Positions 21,956 through 32,692 of a stretch of 64,000 nucleotides of DNA are shown here, piece after piece (position 1 is the stretch's first letter; every line of letters starts with the position of its first letter). The stretch is from NCBI GenBank assembly GCA_032718475.1, contig JAUCBJ010004188.1, forward strand, positions 54,309 to 118,308. Direction: 5' to 3'. Under the pieces are notes generated by a model, which searched no databases, was not told the DNA's origin, and was given only the letters and a program-made list of their open reading frames with translations. The position numbers and the translations under genes are program-made. The DNA is from Nemertoderma westbladi (Eukaryota > Xenacoelomorpha > Nemertodermatida > Nemertodermatidae).

Positions 21956-24900
21956 CTTGAGGCCACATGGTAGGAAGAGGTTGGAGTTGGTGTAGGAGCC
22001 ACAGGGTTGGAAGAGGTAAGAGTTGGTGTGGGAACCACAGGGTTGGAAGAAATTGGATGGTGGGAGCCACAGGGTATAAAGATGTTAGGGTTAGTGTGGG
22101 AGTCACAGGTTAGGAGTTGGTGTAGGAGCCACAGGGTTGGAAGAGGTTGGAGTTGGTGTGGCAGCCACAGGGTTGTAAGAAGTTCGAGTTGGTGTAGGAG
22201 CCACAGGGTTGGAAGAGGTTGGAGTTGATGTGGGAGCCACAGGGTTGAAGTTGGTGTGGGAGCCACAGGGTTGGAAGAGGTTGGAGTTGGTGCGGGAGCC
22301 ACAGGTTTGGAGTTAGTGTAGGAGCCACAGGGTTGGAGTTGGTGCGGGAGCCACAGGTTTGGAGTTAGTGTAGGAGCCACAGGGTTGGAAGAGGTTGGAG
22401 TTGGTGCGGGAGCCACAGGTTTGGAGTTAGTGTATGAGCCACAGGGTTGGAAGAAGTTGGAGTTGGTGTGGGAGCCACAGGGTTGGAGTTGGTGTGGGAG
22501 CCACAGGGTTGGAAGAGGCTGGAATTGGTGTGGGAGCCACATGTTTGGAAGAAGTTGGAGATGGTGGGAGCCACAGGGTTTAAAGATGTTAGAGTTGGTG
22601 TGGGAGCCACGGGTTTGGAGTTGGTGTAGGAGCCACAGGGTTGGAAGGGGTTGAATTTGGTGTGGCAACCACGTGGTTGGAAGAGGATGGAATTGGTGTG
22701 GGAGCCACAGGGTTGGAAGAAGTTGGAGTTGGTGTGGGAGCCACATGGTTGGAGGAGGTTGGAGTTGGATTAGTAGCCACAGGGTTGGAAGAAGTTGACG
22801 TTGATGTCGGAGCCACAGGGTTGGAAGAAGTTGGAATTGGTGTGGGAGCCACAGGGTTAGAAGAGGTTGGAGTTGGATTAGTAGCCACAGGGTTGGAAGA
22901 AGTTGAAGTTAATGTGGGAGCCAAAGGGTTTGAAGAGGTTAGAGTTAGTGTGGGAGCCACAGGATTGTAAGAGTAGGTGTGGGAGCCACAGGGTTGGAGT
23001 TGGAGTGGGAGCTACATGGTTGGAAGAGGTTGGAGTTGGTGTGGGAGCCACAGGGTTGGAATAGGTTAGAGTTGGTGTGGGAGTCACATGGTTGGAAGAA
23101 GTTGGAGTTGGTGTGGGAGCCACAGGGTTGGTAGAAGTTGGAGTTGGTGTGGGAGCCACAGGATTGTAAGAGGTTAGAGTTGGTGTGGGAGCCACACGGT
23201 TGGAGTTGGTGTGGCAGCCACAGGGTTGGAAGAGGTTAGAGTTGGTGTGGGAGCCACAGGGTTGGAAGAAGTTGGAGTTGGTGTGGGAGCCACAGGATTG
23301 TAAGGGGTTAGAGTTGGTGTGGGAGCCACAGTGTTGGAAGAGGTTAGAGTTGGTGTGGAAGCCACAGGGTTGGAAGAGGTTAGAGTTGGTGTGGGAGCCA
23401 CAGAGTTGGAAGAAGTTGAAGTTGATGTGGGAGCCACAGGGTTTGAAGAGGTTAGAGTTGGATTGGGAGACACAGGGTTGGAAGAGGTTGGAGTTTGTTG
23501 TGGGAGCCACAGGGTTGGAAGAGGTTGGAGTTGGTGTGGGAGCCACAGGGTTGGAAGATGTTAGAGTTGGTGTGGGAGCCACAGGGTTGGAAGAGGTTAG
23601 AGTTGGTGTGGGAGCCACAGGATTTGAAGAGGTTGGAGTTGGTGTGGGAGGCACATGGTTGGTAGAGGTTGGAGTTGGTGTGGGAGCCACAGGGTTGGAA
23701 GGGGTTGGAGTTGGCGTGGGAGCCAAATGGTTGGAAGAGGTTGGAGTTGGTGTAGGAGCCACAGGGTTGTAAGAGGTTTGTGTTGGTGTGGCAGCCACAA
23801 GGTTGTAAGAGTTTGGAGTTGGGGTGGGAGCCACAGGGTTGGAAGAAGTTGGAGTTGATGTGGGAGCCGCAGGGTTGGAAGAGGTTGGAGTTGGTGTGGC
23901 AGCCACGTGGTTGGAAGAGGTTGGAGTTGGTGTGGGAGCCACAGGGTTGGAACAGGTTGGAGCTGGTGTGGGAGCCACAGGGTTGGAGTTAGTGTAGGAG
24001 CCACAGGGTTGGAAGAGGTTGGAGTTGGTGTAGGAGCCACAGGGTTGGAAGAGGTTGGAGTTGGTGTGGGAGCCACAGGGTTGTGAGAGGTTCGAGTTAG
24101 TGTGGGAGCTGGGAGCCACAGGGTTGGAAGAGGTTGGAGTTGGTGCGGGAGCCACAGGTTTGGAGTTGGTGTAGGAGCCAGAGGGTTGGAAGAAGTTGGA
24201 GTTGGTGTGGGAGCCACAGGGTTGTAAGAGGTTGGAGTTGGTGTAGGAGCCACAGGGTTGGAAGAGGTTGGAGTTGGTGTGGGAGCCACAGGGTTGTAAG
24301 AAGTTCGAGTTGGTGTAGGAGCCACAGGGTTGGAAGAGGTTGGAGTTGATGTGGGAGCCACAGGGTTGGAGTTGGTGTGGGAGCCACAGGGTTGGAAGAG
24401 GTTGGAGTTGGTGCGGGAGCCACAGGTTTGGAGTTAGTGTAGGAGCCACAGGGTTGGAGTTGGTGCGGGAGCCACAGGTTTGGAGTTAGTGTAGGAGCCA
24501 CAGGGTTGGAAGAGGTTGGAGTTGGTGCGGGAGCCACAGGTTTGGAGTTAGTGTATGAGCCACAGGGTTGGAAGAAGTTGGAGTTGGTGTGGGAGCCACA
24601 GGGTTGGAAGAGGTTGGAGTTGGTGTAGGAGCCACAGGGTTGGAAGAGGTTGGAGTTGGTGTGGGAGCCACAGGGTTGTGAGAGGTTGGAGTTGGTGCGG
24701 GAGCCACAGGTTTGGAGTTAGTGTAGGAGCCACAGGGTTGGAAGAGGTTGGAGTTGGTGTAGGAGCCACAGGGTTGGAAGAGGTTGGAGTTGGTGTGGGA
24801 GCCACAGGGTTGTGAGAGGTTGGAGTTGGTGCGGGAGCCACAGGTTTGGAGTTGGTGTGGGAGCCACAGGGTTGTAAGAAGTTCGAGTTGGTGTAGGAGC

Positions 24901-27378
24901 CACAGGGTTGGAAGGGGTTGGAGTTGATGTGGGAGCCACAGGGTTGGAGTTGGTGTGGGGGCCACAGGGTTGGAAGAGGTTAGAGTTGGTGTGGGAGCCA
25001 CAGGGTTGGAAGAAGTTGGAGTTGGTGTGGGAGCCACAGGGTTGGTAGAAATTGGAGTTGGTGTGGGAGCCACAGGATTGTAAGAGGTTAGAGTTGGTGT
25101 GGGAGCCACAGGGTTGGAGTTGATGTGGCAGCCACAGGGTTGGAAGAGGTTAGAGTTGGTGTGGGAGCCACAGTGTTGGAAGAGGTTAGAGTTGGAGTGG
25201 AAGCCACAGGGTTGGAAGAGGTTAGAGTTGGTGTGGGAGCCACAGAGTTGGAAGAAGTTGAAGTTGATGTGGGAGCCACAGGGTTTGAAGAGGTTAGAGT
25301 TGGTGTGGGAACCACATGGTTGGAAGAGGTTAGAGTTGGATTGGGAGCCACAGGGTTGGAAGAGGTTGGAGTTTGTTGTGGGAGCCACAGGGTTGGAAGA
25401 GGTTGGAGTTGGTGTGGGAGCCACAGGGTTGGAAGAGGTTAGAGTTGGTGTGGGAGCCACAGGATTTGAAGAGGTTGGAGTTGGTGCGGGAGGCACATGG
25501 TTGGTAGAGGTTGGAGTTGGTGTGGGAGCCACAGGGTTGGAAGGGGTTGGAGTTGGTGTGGGAGCCAAATGGTTGGAAGAGGTTGGAGTTGGTGTAGGAG
25601 CCACAGGGTTGTAAGAGGTTTGTGTTGGTGTGGCAGCCACAGGGTTGTAAGAGTTTGGAGTTGGGGTGGGAGCCACAGGGTTGGAAGAAGTTGGAGTTGA
25701 TGTGGGAGCCGCAGGGTTGGAAGAGGTTGGAGTTGGTGTGGCAGCCACGTGGTTGGAAGAGGTTGGAGTTGGTGTAGGAGCCACAGGGTTGTAAGAGGTT
25801 TGTGTTGGTGTGGCAGCCACAGGGTTGTAAGAGTTTGGAGTTGGGGTGGGAGCCACAGGGTTGGAAGAAGTTGGAGTTGATGTGGGAGCCGCAGGGTTGG
25901 AAGAGGTTGGAGTTGGTGTGGCAGCCACGGGGTTGGAAGAGGTTGGAGTTGGTGTGGGAGCCACAGGGTTGGAACAGGTTGGAGTTGGTGTGGGAGGCAG
26001 AGGGTTGGAGTTGGTGTAGGAGCCACAGGGTTGGAAGAGGTTGGAGTTGGTGTAGTAGCCACAGGGTTGGAAGAGGTTGGAGTTGGTGTGGGAGCCACAG
26101 GGTTGTGAGAGGTTCGAGTTAGTGTGGGAGCTGGGAGCCACAGGGTTGGAAGAGGTTGGAGTTGGTGCGGGAACCACAGGTTTGGAGTTGGTGTAGGAGC
26201 CAGAGGGTTGGAAGAAGTTGGAGTTGGTGTGGGAGCCACAGGGTTGTAAGAGGTTGGAGTTGGTGTAGGAGCCACAGGGTTGGAAGAGGTTGGAGTTGGT
26301 GTGGGAGCCACAGGGTTGTAAGAAGTTCGAGTTGGTGTAGGAGCCACAGGGTTGGAAGAGGTTGGAGTTGATGTGGGAGCCACAGGGTTGGAGTTGGTGT
26401 GGGAGCCACAGGGTTGGAAGAGGTTGGAGTTGGTGCGGGAGCCACAGGTTTGGAGTTGGTGTAGGAGCCAGAGGGTTGGAAGAAGTTGGAGTTGGTGTGG
26501 GAGCCACAGGGTTGTAAGAGGTTGGAGTTGGTGTAGGAGCCACAGGGTTGGAAGAGGTTGGAGTTGGTGTGGGAGCCACAGGGTTGTAAGAAGTTCGAGT
26601 TGGTGTAGGAGCCACAGGGTTGGAAGAGGTTGGAGTTGGTGTGGGAGCCACAGTGTTGTGAGAGGTTCGAGTTGGTGTGGCAGCCACAGGGTTGGAAGAG
26701 GTTGAAGTTGGTGTGGGAGCCACAGGGTTGGAAGAGGTTGGAGTTGGTGCGGGAGCCACAGGTTTGGAGTTAGTGTAGGAGCCACAGGGTTGGAGTTGGT
26801 GCGGGAGCCACAGGTTTGGAGTTAGTGTAGGAGCCACAGGGTTGGAAGAGGTTGGAGTTGGTGCGGGAGCCACAGGTTTGGAGTTAGTGTATGAGCCACA
26901 GGGTTGGAAGAAGTTGGAGTTGGTGTGGGAGCCACAGGGTTGGAAGAGGTTGGAGTTGGTGTAGGAGCCACAGGGTTGGAAGAGGTTGGAGTTGGTGTGG
27001 GAGCCACAGGGTTGTAAGAAGTTCGAGTTGGTGTAGGAGCCACAGGGTTGGAAGTGGTTGGAGTTGATGTGGGAGCCACAGGGTTGGAGTTGGTGTGGGA
27101 GCCACAGGGTTGGAAGAGGTTGGAGTTGGTGCGGGAGCCACAGGTTTGGAGTTAGTGTAGGAGCCACAGGGTTGGAAGAGGTTGGAGTTGGTGCGGGAGC
27201 CACAGGTTTGGAGTTAGTGTAGGAGTCACAGGGTTGGAAGAGGTTGGAGTTGGTGCGGGAGCCACAGGTTTGGAGTTAGTGTATGAGCCACAGGGTTGGA
27301 AGAAGTTGGAGTTGGTGTGGGAGCCACAGGGTTGGAAGAAGTTGGAGTTGGTGTGGGAGCCACAGGGTTGGAAGAATA
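21956..27378. repeat. 36-bp satellite with higher-order structure
   Basis: About 150 units of 36 bp on the cores GGAGTTGGTGTGGGAGCCAC and AGGGTTGGAAGAGG, with many shortened units. Isolated units also occur at 21400-21426 and 21721-21818. Large blocks are duplicated. The region around 23330-23870 recurs at about 25168-25710, an offset near 1.84 kb. The GAGCTGGGAGCC landmark near 24107 recurs near 26128, an offset near 2.02 kb. The offset grows because a segment of about 180 bp is duplicated in tandem at 25720-25900. Because 36 is a multiple of 3, the minus strand has a 905-codon open frame (24486-27203) with a 12-residue periodicity. I treat it as a by-product of the repeat. Confidence 0.95.
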
Positions 27379-28259
27379 CAAATAGTGTTACATGTTACAA
27401 CGATTCTATCTTTACTTTAAATTAACTTTATAGAATTCCTTAAATAATAAAAATGAACGGTTTTCCTTAAACCTGGTGACACTAGATGATATCTTAATGT
27501 GAAACAAACCCATTGTCAAATACCACCCTCTATTCAACTTCCGGAATTAATTATATAACGGAAGTTATTAGTTAAAATTAAAAATTCGACGCGGGATGGG
27601 GGCACTATTGACGCAAATCCCAACTCGCAGAATAACATGTTAATTATCATAAAGAGAAATTGCTAGAATATAGTGAGATGTTACTATTCTAACCAAAACA
27701 ATAAACGAAAATCAATACCGGTAGCACAGGCTAAATAATCATTTCTGTGCTATTAATCAGCTGTTATTTGAGTTGATTTTGCACTGGATCCATATCTTAT
27801 AATGTGAACATTAAGGAATAAAAAATGATATAGAATGTTACTTCTTACTTACAATTATTATTCCTGTGCTTGTATATTACATTAAAAACTACAATATATA
27901 TAAATAAATAAACTTTAAATTAGTTCTCTTAAGCTCTGTTATTCAATAAAACAGTTACAAAATCTATCTGAGAACAGTCACACCAGACATGGCTGAGCTA
28001 AATCAATATCGTGTACTTTTGCATTAACTATGAACTAAATTTATGTAAAATGTTATTATCACAAAAAAAAGCTCAATCTCATCTCAAAAAAAGCTAACTA
28101 ACTCACTCAATATCGCACTATAACTCAGTCTAACCAATCCAGTCAAAGCACCCCTCACATCCAGACTGATAAAATGCCTCAATATTACGTATTCAACAAC
28201 ATTTGTACGCTACGGCCAGGTGGTTCATCTACAAAACTAACAAATTAATGAAGTTCATT
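27379..28259. other. No gene seen
   Basis: AT-rich DNA downstream of cytochrome c (which is on the minus strand). It contains diverged fragments of the GACGCAAAT / TAATCAGCTGTTATTTG repeat seen at 18060-18125 and 58770-58830. Confidence 0.5.
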
Positions 28260-28613
28260 TTATTTTGAAGTAGACTCCTTTAAATAAGCTATCAAATCGG
28301 CTCGTTCTTTTGGTTTCTTTAATCCAGCGAACACCATCTTGGTTCCGGGTATATACTTCTTCGGGTTGTTGAGGTATTGGTACAGAGTGGCTTCCCCCCA
28401 AGTGATTCCTTTACTTTTATTGGCCTCCGTGTAGTCGAACCCCGGCGCCTGGCCGGTCTTCCGCCCAAACAAACCGAACAGATTCGGACCAGTTCTATGT
28501 CCCCCGTTCTGCTCTACCGTGTGGCATTGGTCGCATTTCTGTATAAAGATTTTCTTCCCCTTGGCTGCGTCTCCCCCTTCCGGCATTGTGTCCGATCCTT
28601 TCTTTGGAGGCAT
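28260..28613 (-). CDS. Cytochrome c
   Basis: A 117-residue mitochondrial electron carrier that shuttles electrons between complex III and complex IV in the intermembrane space. The haem-attachment motif CDQCH lies at about residues 32-36, and the [10 protein letters not shown] block follows. [13 protein letters not shown] supplies the axial methionine, and ADLIAYLK forms the C-terminal helix. All hallmark positions are intact. The ATG at 28613 gives an N-terminal extension rich in Lys, Gly and acidic residues ahead of [10 protein letters not shown], about a dozen residues longer than most animal forms; an internal Met at residue 10 would give a more usual length. The gene has no intron in the coding region, so it may be a retrocopy or an intronless lineage form. 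An AATAAA overlaps the stop codon. The uninterrupted frame argues for a working gene. Confidence 0.93.
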   Translation of the reverse strand: MPPKKGSDTMPEGGDAAKGKKIFIQKCDQCHTVEQNGGHRTGPNLFGLFGRKTGQAPGFDYTEANKSKGITWGEATLYQYLNNPKKYIPGTKMVFAGLKKPKERADLIAYLKESTSK

Positions 28614-29400
28614 TTTAGCTTAAATTGTTTATGTAGGCCTATAGAACTCAGGTGGTTCGGTATCGGTCAGTCGGTGCTGATGAATATCAATATTCTGACA
28701 GTCAATGTGGAGTACGATGAATGAGGTGCCGGTCCCGATACTGCAATAAATAGTTTATACTATTAGGCCTATAGTTTACTGTCAATCTCAACACTACCAA
28801 CTACCGGTTCAGGGGTTTCAGGGTTTGTTCAGTAATTCAGTAATTGTCCGATTGTGTACTGTAGTTCTGTAGTTGCAAGTACCGGGTACAGAAGTAAAGG
28901 CAGAAAGAATGAAGACGGCCTACCTACAGTAGGTTGTAGATCATTATTTTGTTTCTATACTCTGGCTGTCTAGTACAGCGGTACAGGGTAAATGTAATGT
29001 GCAGATGTGCGATGCTTGTATCCCACACCCACTTTCGTTTCATATTGTACCACCAGCCAGAAATTACAAACTGGCATCGTACTGGCTGAACAGTCAACGC
29101 GAAAACAGTTTGTACTGTAAAAGAGGGGATGTGGCAGGCGTCAATTCATAGGGAAGTAGGGGGTATTGAGCCTGCGACCCCCCCCCCCCCCCCTGGATTT
29201 ATATAATATATAATTTACAGGGCGCTCATTTGAATAATGTAAAATTGTGCTACTTATGTATATGTATTCCATGGCCCGTAACATCAGAATAGAGTCATTT
29301 TCTGATAACACGGACCCCACCCCCTGCTAAATCTTTCTACAAATCTTTATCATATTGCTTGAAATTTGAAACACAACTAGTTCAACTCACTGTCGACGCC
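28614..29400. other. Upstream region of cytochrome c; no other gene seen
   Basis: The presumed promoter and 5' UTR side of cytochrome c, with TAGGCCTA and ACCGG motifs. A 16-C tract occupies 29178-29193. No TATA box or initiator stands out. Confidence 0.4.
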
Positions 29401-29403
29401 GGA

Positions 29404-29690
29404 ATTTTCGATTTTGCCTTTAAATTTTTTTATAGGCGTTTTAGAAACGTGTCTTTTGCGAAATCGCACCCTCCGTATCGTGGCCATTTTTCAGATTAGT
29501 CGTAACTTTTCATATCATTAGAAAGCTTGCGTTGCTAGGATTCGAAATATGTAACAATATCTGAATTTCGTTAGAAACAGCTGAGATATAGGCGTTCAAA
29601 GATTGCAAGAATTATCGTTCGTTGCAGGCCATTTATTATATTTAATAAATAAACAAAATTCTAGAATGTGTTATGTATTTTATGAGTTGG
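29404..29690. repeat. Left arm of a long-inverted-repeat (hairpin) element
   Basis: The reverse complement of this segment matches 42008-42245 over most of its length. Shared blocks include CAATCTTTGAACGCCTATAT, CTCAGCTGTTTC, TTACATATTTCGAATCC and TGCGATTT. Without the BEL insertion between them, the two arms would be separated by about 250 bp. The pre-insertion locus was therefore a hairpin-type element of roughly 0.8 kb. Confidence 0.75.
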
Positions 29691-29723
29691 TAGGCAACAG
29701 CGGAATGCCTACCCAATAGATCT

Positions 29724-29728
29724 ATTGT
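29724..29728 (+). other. Target-site duplication (left), BEL element
   Basis: ATTGT immediately left of the 3' LTR, matching ATTGT at 41795-41799. Five bp is typical for LTR retroelements of this class. Confidence 0.95.
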
Positions 29729-30912
29729 TGTACGCGCTTTTGAAGACCTTTAGCAGTTTAACCTGCCAAAATTTATATGTCTTTTGGTTTATAAATAGAC
29801 TTTAGAAATTGACAAATATTTAATACCAATAAACACAACATTAGCAGAAGCCAGCCTAGTGCGCGTCCATTCACCTGCTGGATATACCCGGGAGACTGGA
29901 TTCTGAGGGCTTAGATTATTATTGCAGTGTAAGCTTACTGTATTATTCGATTGATCGTTAATAAATAATTTCTGACCAATATTATTCACTTTCGGGAAAT
30001 ATTAACAGTTCCTTTAGGACGTGGCGCTCTATCTAGGTAAACAGAGCTATGACTTATACTAAACACAACGGTAAGTCGGTAAGGCTTATGATTCACGTAT
30101 GAGGCGCATTCTTTAGGAAATGCTTAGTTATCAGCCACAATCATGCACACTACCGGTAACACACAATACTGCACACTAATTTGCCGACCGTCAATGAATT
30201 TTATCATATATAAAGAGAACAGCAATTGACTCATGTAGTGCTTATCAAATAGCATTAAATTAACTACAAACCACAATAATATAAGTCGCAATCGCTATAT
30301 GTAACCTGTCTCTCTAACCTGTAGTGTATCAAGAAAATTGGGAAATTTGGGTTCTTTATATATGTTCTCCAAATAATGTTCAACCAACTGATACAAAATA
30401 TGACAACAGTAAAAAGCATTAAGACGGTAGGTTAAGATATGATATCACAAGTGATTGTTATGATATGGACCGATAACAGTTATACGCTCTATAATCTTAA
30501 GCCTACTAATGTTTCTTCTAAAGTCTGAAACGAATTGACTCTAGAGCCGGTGTTCCTGGCCTAGATAGAAACAACACAACAGTATCAAGAAAAACAGTAA
30601 GACTGAACACTCCTAGCACGATCTGCCAAATATCTCCACATCGACAGAAAAAATCGCTCTGATTGGCTGTTAAGCTAAACAAAGAACCATGTGTCCAATG
30701 GCCGTTTCCATGTCAGCAACCAGCTGTTAGATGTCGTAATCTGAATCATCAAGGCTAAGCTGTGCCAGGGTATTTAACGCATTTGCGGGTTTTTTGCCTT
30801 ACCATGTCCGCCAAAGCACACATATAGAAGAATGACTTTTATGTCCGTTAAAACACCTATAACGGTACCTTGCGGGCGAGGGGGACTGAGTATATCCGCA
30901 AAAGCTTTTACA
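29729..30912 (-). repeat. 3' LTR of BEL element
   Basis: 1184 bp, identical in length to 40611-41794, with four substitutions and no indels. On the + strand it starts TGTACGCGC and ends CTTTTACA. In the sense of transcription it follows the last open frame by about 25 bp. Confidence 0.97.
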
Positions 30913-30937
30913 CCGCTCCAGGAAATTGGATTCAAGT

Positions 30938-31486
30938 TTATAAATATACAAAAATCACAGTTTCTAATATATGTAAATACTCTAAACAGCTAGCCTTTCT
31001 TGCGCGGACGGCGTTTACGCAGTTTTTTAAAGCTGGCCAGAGTCCTTTCTCTTTGGGGCGAGCCACTTTACAAGGAGGGCTATAACTCCTGGGTGAAGGG
31101 TGCAATATGATTGCATCAGAGGGTGTAGGATTATGGTCGGTATATCCGCCAGTCGAAGTGCCGGGTTGATTGACATCAACGTCGGGGGAGAGGGGTCTAA
31201 CGGCTTTGAGAGCGCGTTTTAAGACAGCCGCTCTTACGGGTCCTTTACGAGTGGTCTGAACGAGAGCCGTGGGTGGACCATAGGCAGTCAGAAACCTCCT
31301 GGGTTTAATGGTTCTTTCCAACTCGCGTTCGCGGACTCGGTATTCGTAAGGCCGTCGATATACTTCCTGTAACTCGGGGTGTGAGTTAACAAATAAGTCT
31401 TCATAGTCCGGATCCTGACGGATATAATTGATTAAGTTATAGGAATGAAGGTCGCTAGGATTAACACTCCTGAGAAATTTGCGCAC
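30938..31486 (-). CDS. Unrecognised BEL-internal open frame C (182 aa)
   Basis: The last open frame of the BEL element, ending about 25 bp before the 3' LTR. The frame is open from 31594, just after an in-frame TAA at 31595-31597, so the ATG at 31486 need not be its original start. The N-terminal half is charged, with Asp/Glu/Tyr-rich and Arg-rich patches; the C-terminal half is Pro/Ser-rich and then basic. I see no transmembrane segment, so an envelope-like role is unlikely. It is in the same frame as the two open frames upstream and as the Gag-protease frame. I recognise no family. Confidence 0.4.
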   Translation of the reverse strand: MRKFLRSVNPSDLHSYNLINYIRQDPDYEDLFVNSHPELQEVYRRPYEYRVRERELERTIKPRRFLTAYGPPTALVQTTRKGPVRAAVLKRALKAVRPLSPDVDVNQPGTSTGGYTDHNPTPSDAIILHPSPRSYSPPCKVARPKEKGLWPALKNCVNAVRARKASCLEYLHILETVIFVYL

Positions 31487-31594
31487 GAACTTGGTTGAAA
31501 TACATTCTCCGACGCGCTTCAGTAGTTCGTAACTCGATATGCGTGATTTCTGTTCGACAGAAGCGAATAGATAAGGATGGAACGCATAAACTCC

Positions 31595-32038
31595 TTAGTA
31601 AGCGCGTCCAGGATAATAGCGATGGCGCGAATCACAATGTAAATCAGCGTTCGCTTCCCAAGCTCTGATGTAACGTAGTGTGATCATTTCATCTACGCTT
31701 TCCAAATCGTGATTAAAAGGGCAATCGAAACTGGCGTGTCTCTTTATTTGACAATGGTGACATTGAGTCATAAATTGAGGGTAAACCGCAAAAATGTGCA
31801 AGTTATTGAGTCTGCAATACGCGCAATAAATTTCCATCGCCGGTTGTTCGTGGTAATAGGAACAGCGGACGTTTGTGTCCATGGGCGTAACATGGTCTCT
31901 CGATGCGCATAACCGACAACGTTGCCGAGAAACATAGTTGGCATGGCGATAATCGTACGCAGTGAGACACTGTGGACCTTGATACCATTCTAGGATGTAA
32001 TCGTTGTCGATGTTCCGGGCGCGATAGGCTGAATCTCC
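31595..32038 (-). CDS. Unrecognised Cys/His-rich BEL-internal open frame B
   Basis: About 147 codons open between TGA at 32039-32041 and TAA at 31595-31597; the first ATG is at 31882, giving 95 residues. Upstream of that ATG the frame already contains a CRLC pair, and downstream it has CAYC, then CHHC followed by spaced His and Cys residues. The arrangement resembles several small zinc-binding units but matches no family I can name. Sequence before the ATG looks as protein-like as the rest, so the true product may be longer and joined to open frame A. It is either decaying or read through. Confidence 0.4.
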   Translation of the reverse strand, partial: GDSAYRARNIDNDYILEWYQGPQCLTAYDYRHANYVSRQRCRLCASRDHVTPMDTNVRCSYYHEQPAMEIYCAYCRLNNLHIFAVYPQFMTQCHHCQIKRHASFDCPFNHDLESVDEMITLRYIRAWEANADLHCDSRHRYYPGRAY

Positions 32039-32059
32039 TCAGATTCTAGGCATATTGGT

Positions 32060-32437
32060 TCATCTTCCCAGTCTGTTACGAATAGAATTTTCGTGATCTA
32101 TTCTCGGTTTATCTTTACGACTCCGCTGGGTATGATATTTAAATAGAACCATTTCCCTTTCGGTGTCTACATCGTCCGTATCATGTAAATTGATAGGATG
32201 GCCGGTAGTTAGGAAGTCCATATACGTACTATTATGATGCGTATAGCGAGCGGTGAATTTTCGATAGTCCAATTCACGCGTAAGTTGCTCTTGGGACATC
32301 GGCGGTTCGATATAACGACCATCGTCCTCCGTAATGGTTGGATCGGTTTCACCGCGTATCAAGCTATCCACAAATGCTTGTAAAGGTAGAGTATATCGCT
32401 CCCTGATACCAAGATCATCTTCTATCAACTCCGTCAT
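32060..32437 (-). CDS. Unrecognised BEL-internal open frame A (125 aa)
   Basis: Starts at ATG 32437 and ends at TGA 32060-32062. The product is acidic at the N terminus and basic at the C terminus (about residues 108-125, rich in Arg/Lys). The frame is shared with open frames B and C; only seven codons, with a second TGA, separate it from B. Another same-frame stretch of 63 codons with several Cys residues lies further upstream (32501-32692), ended by TAG. No family recognised. Confidence 0.4.
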   Translation of the reverse strand: MTELIEDDLGIRERYTLPLQAFVDSLIRGETDPTITEDDGRYIEPPMSQEQLTRELDYRKFTARYTHHNSTYMDFLTTGHPINLHDTDDVDTEREMVLFKYHTQRSRKDKPRIDHENSIRNRLGR

Positions 32438-32692
32438 ATCTGCTATCTGAGTTTATTAATATCGAAATGAGTTTATGTTTAGGCGAGCGGACGTCGCTGC
32501 CTACCTCTCTTTGCCCCCGGACAGTGGGATTCTCAGCGCCGATGTACCGTCGTCGCGGTGTTTACGCCAACATGTAGCAACAGCACGACAACGATAACCG
32601 GCACAAGTCACTCCACTGTCCATCCCAAAGGCTTGAATCCACTTTAGGTTCTTTCTATAGGAGAGTTGGGTTACTTTCACAATTGCGACTAG

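Noticed and set aside
24486-27203. 905-codon minus-strand open frame with a 12-residue repeat, as a structural protein gene
   Set aside because: It lies entirely inside the 36-bp satellite, has no unique start or end, and other frames are also long. The frame stays open because 36 is divisible by 3 and the unit lacks stops.
30938-31486. Envelope-like protein of a BEL retrovirus
   Set aside because: No signal peptide, no transmembrane segment and no fusion-peptide-like stretch in any of the open frames A-C.
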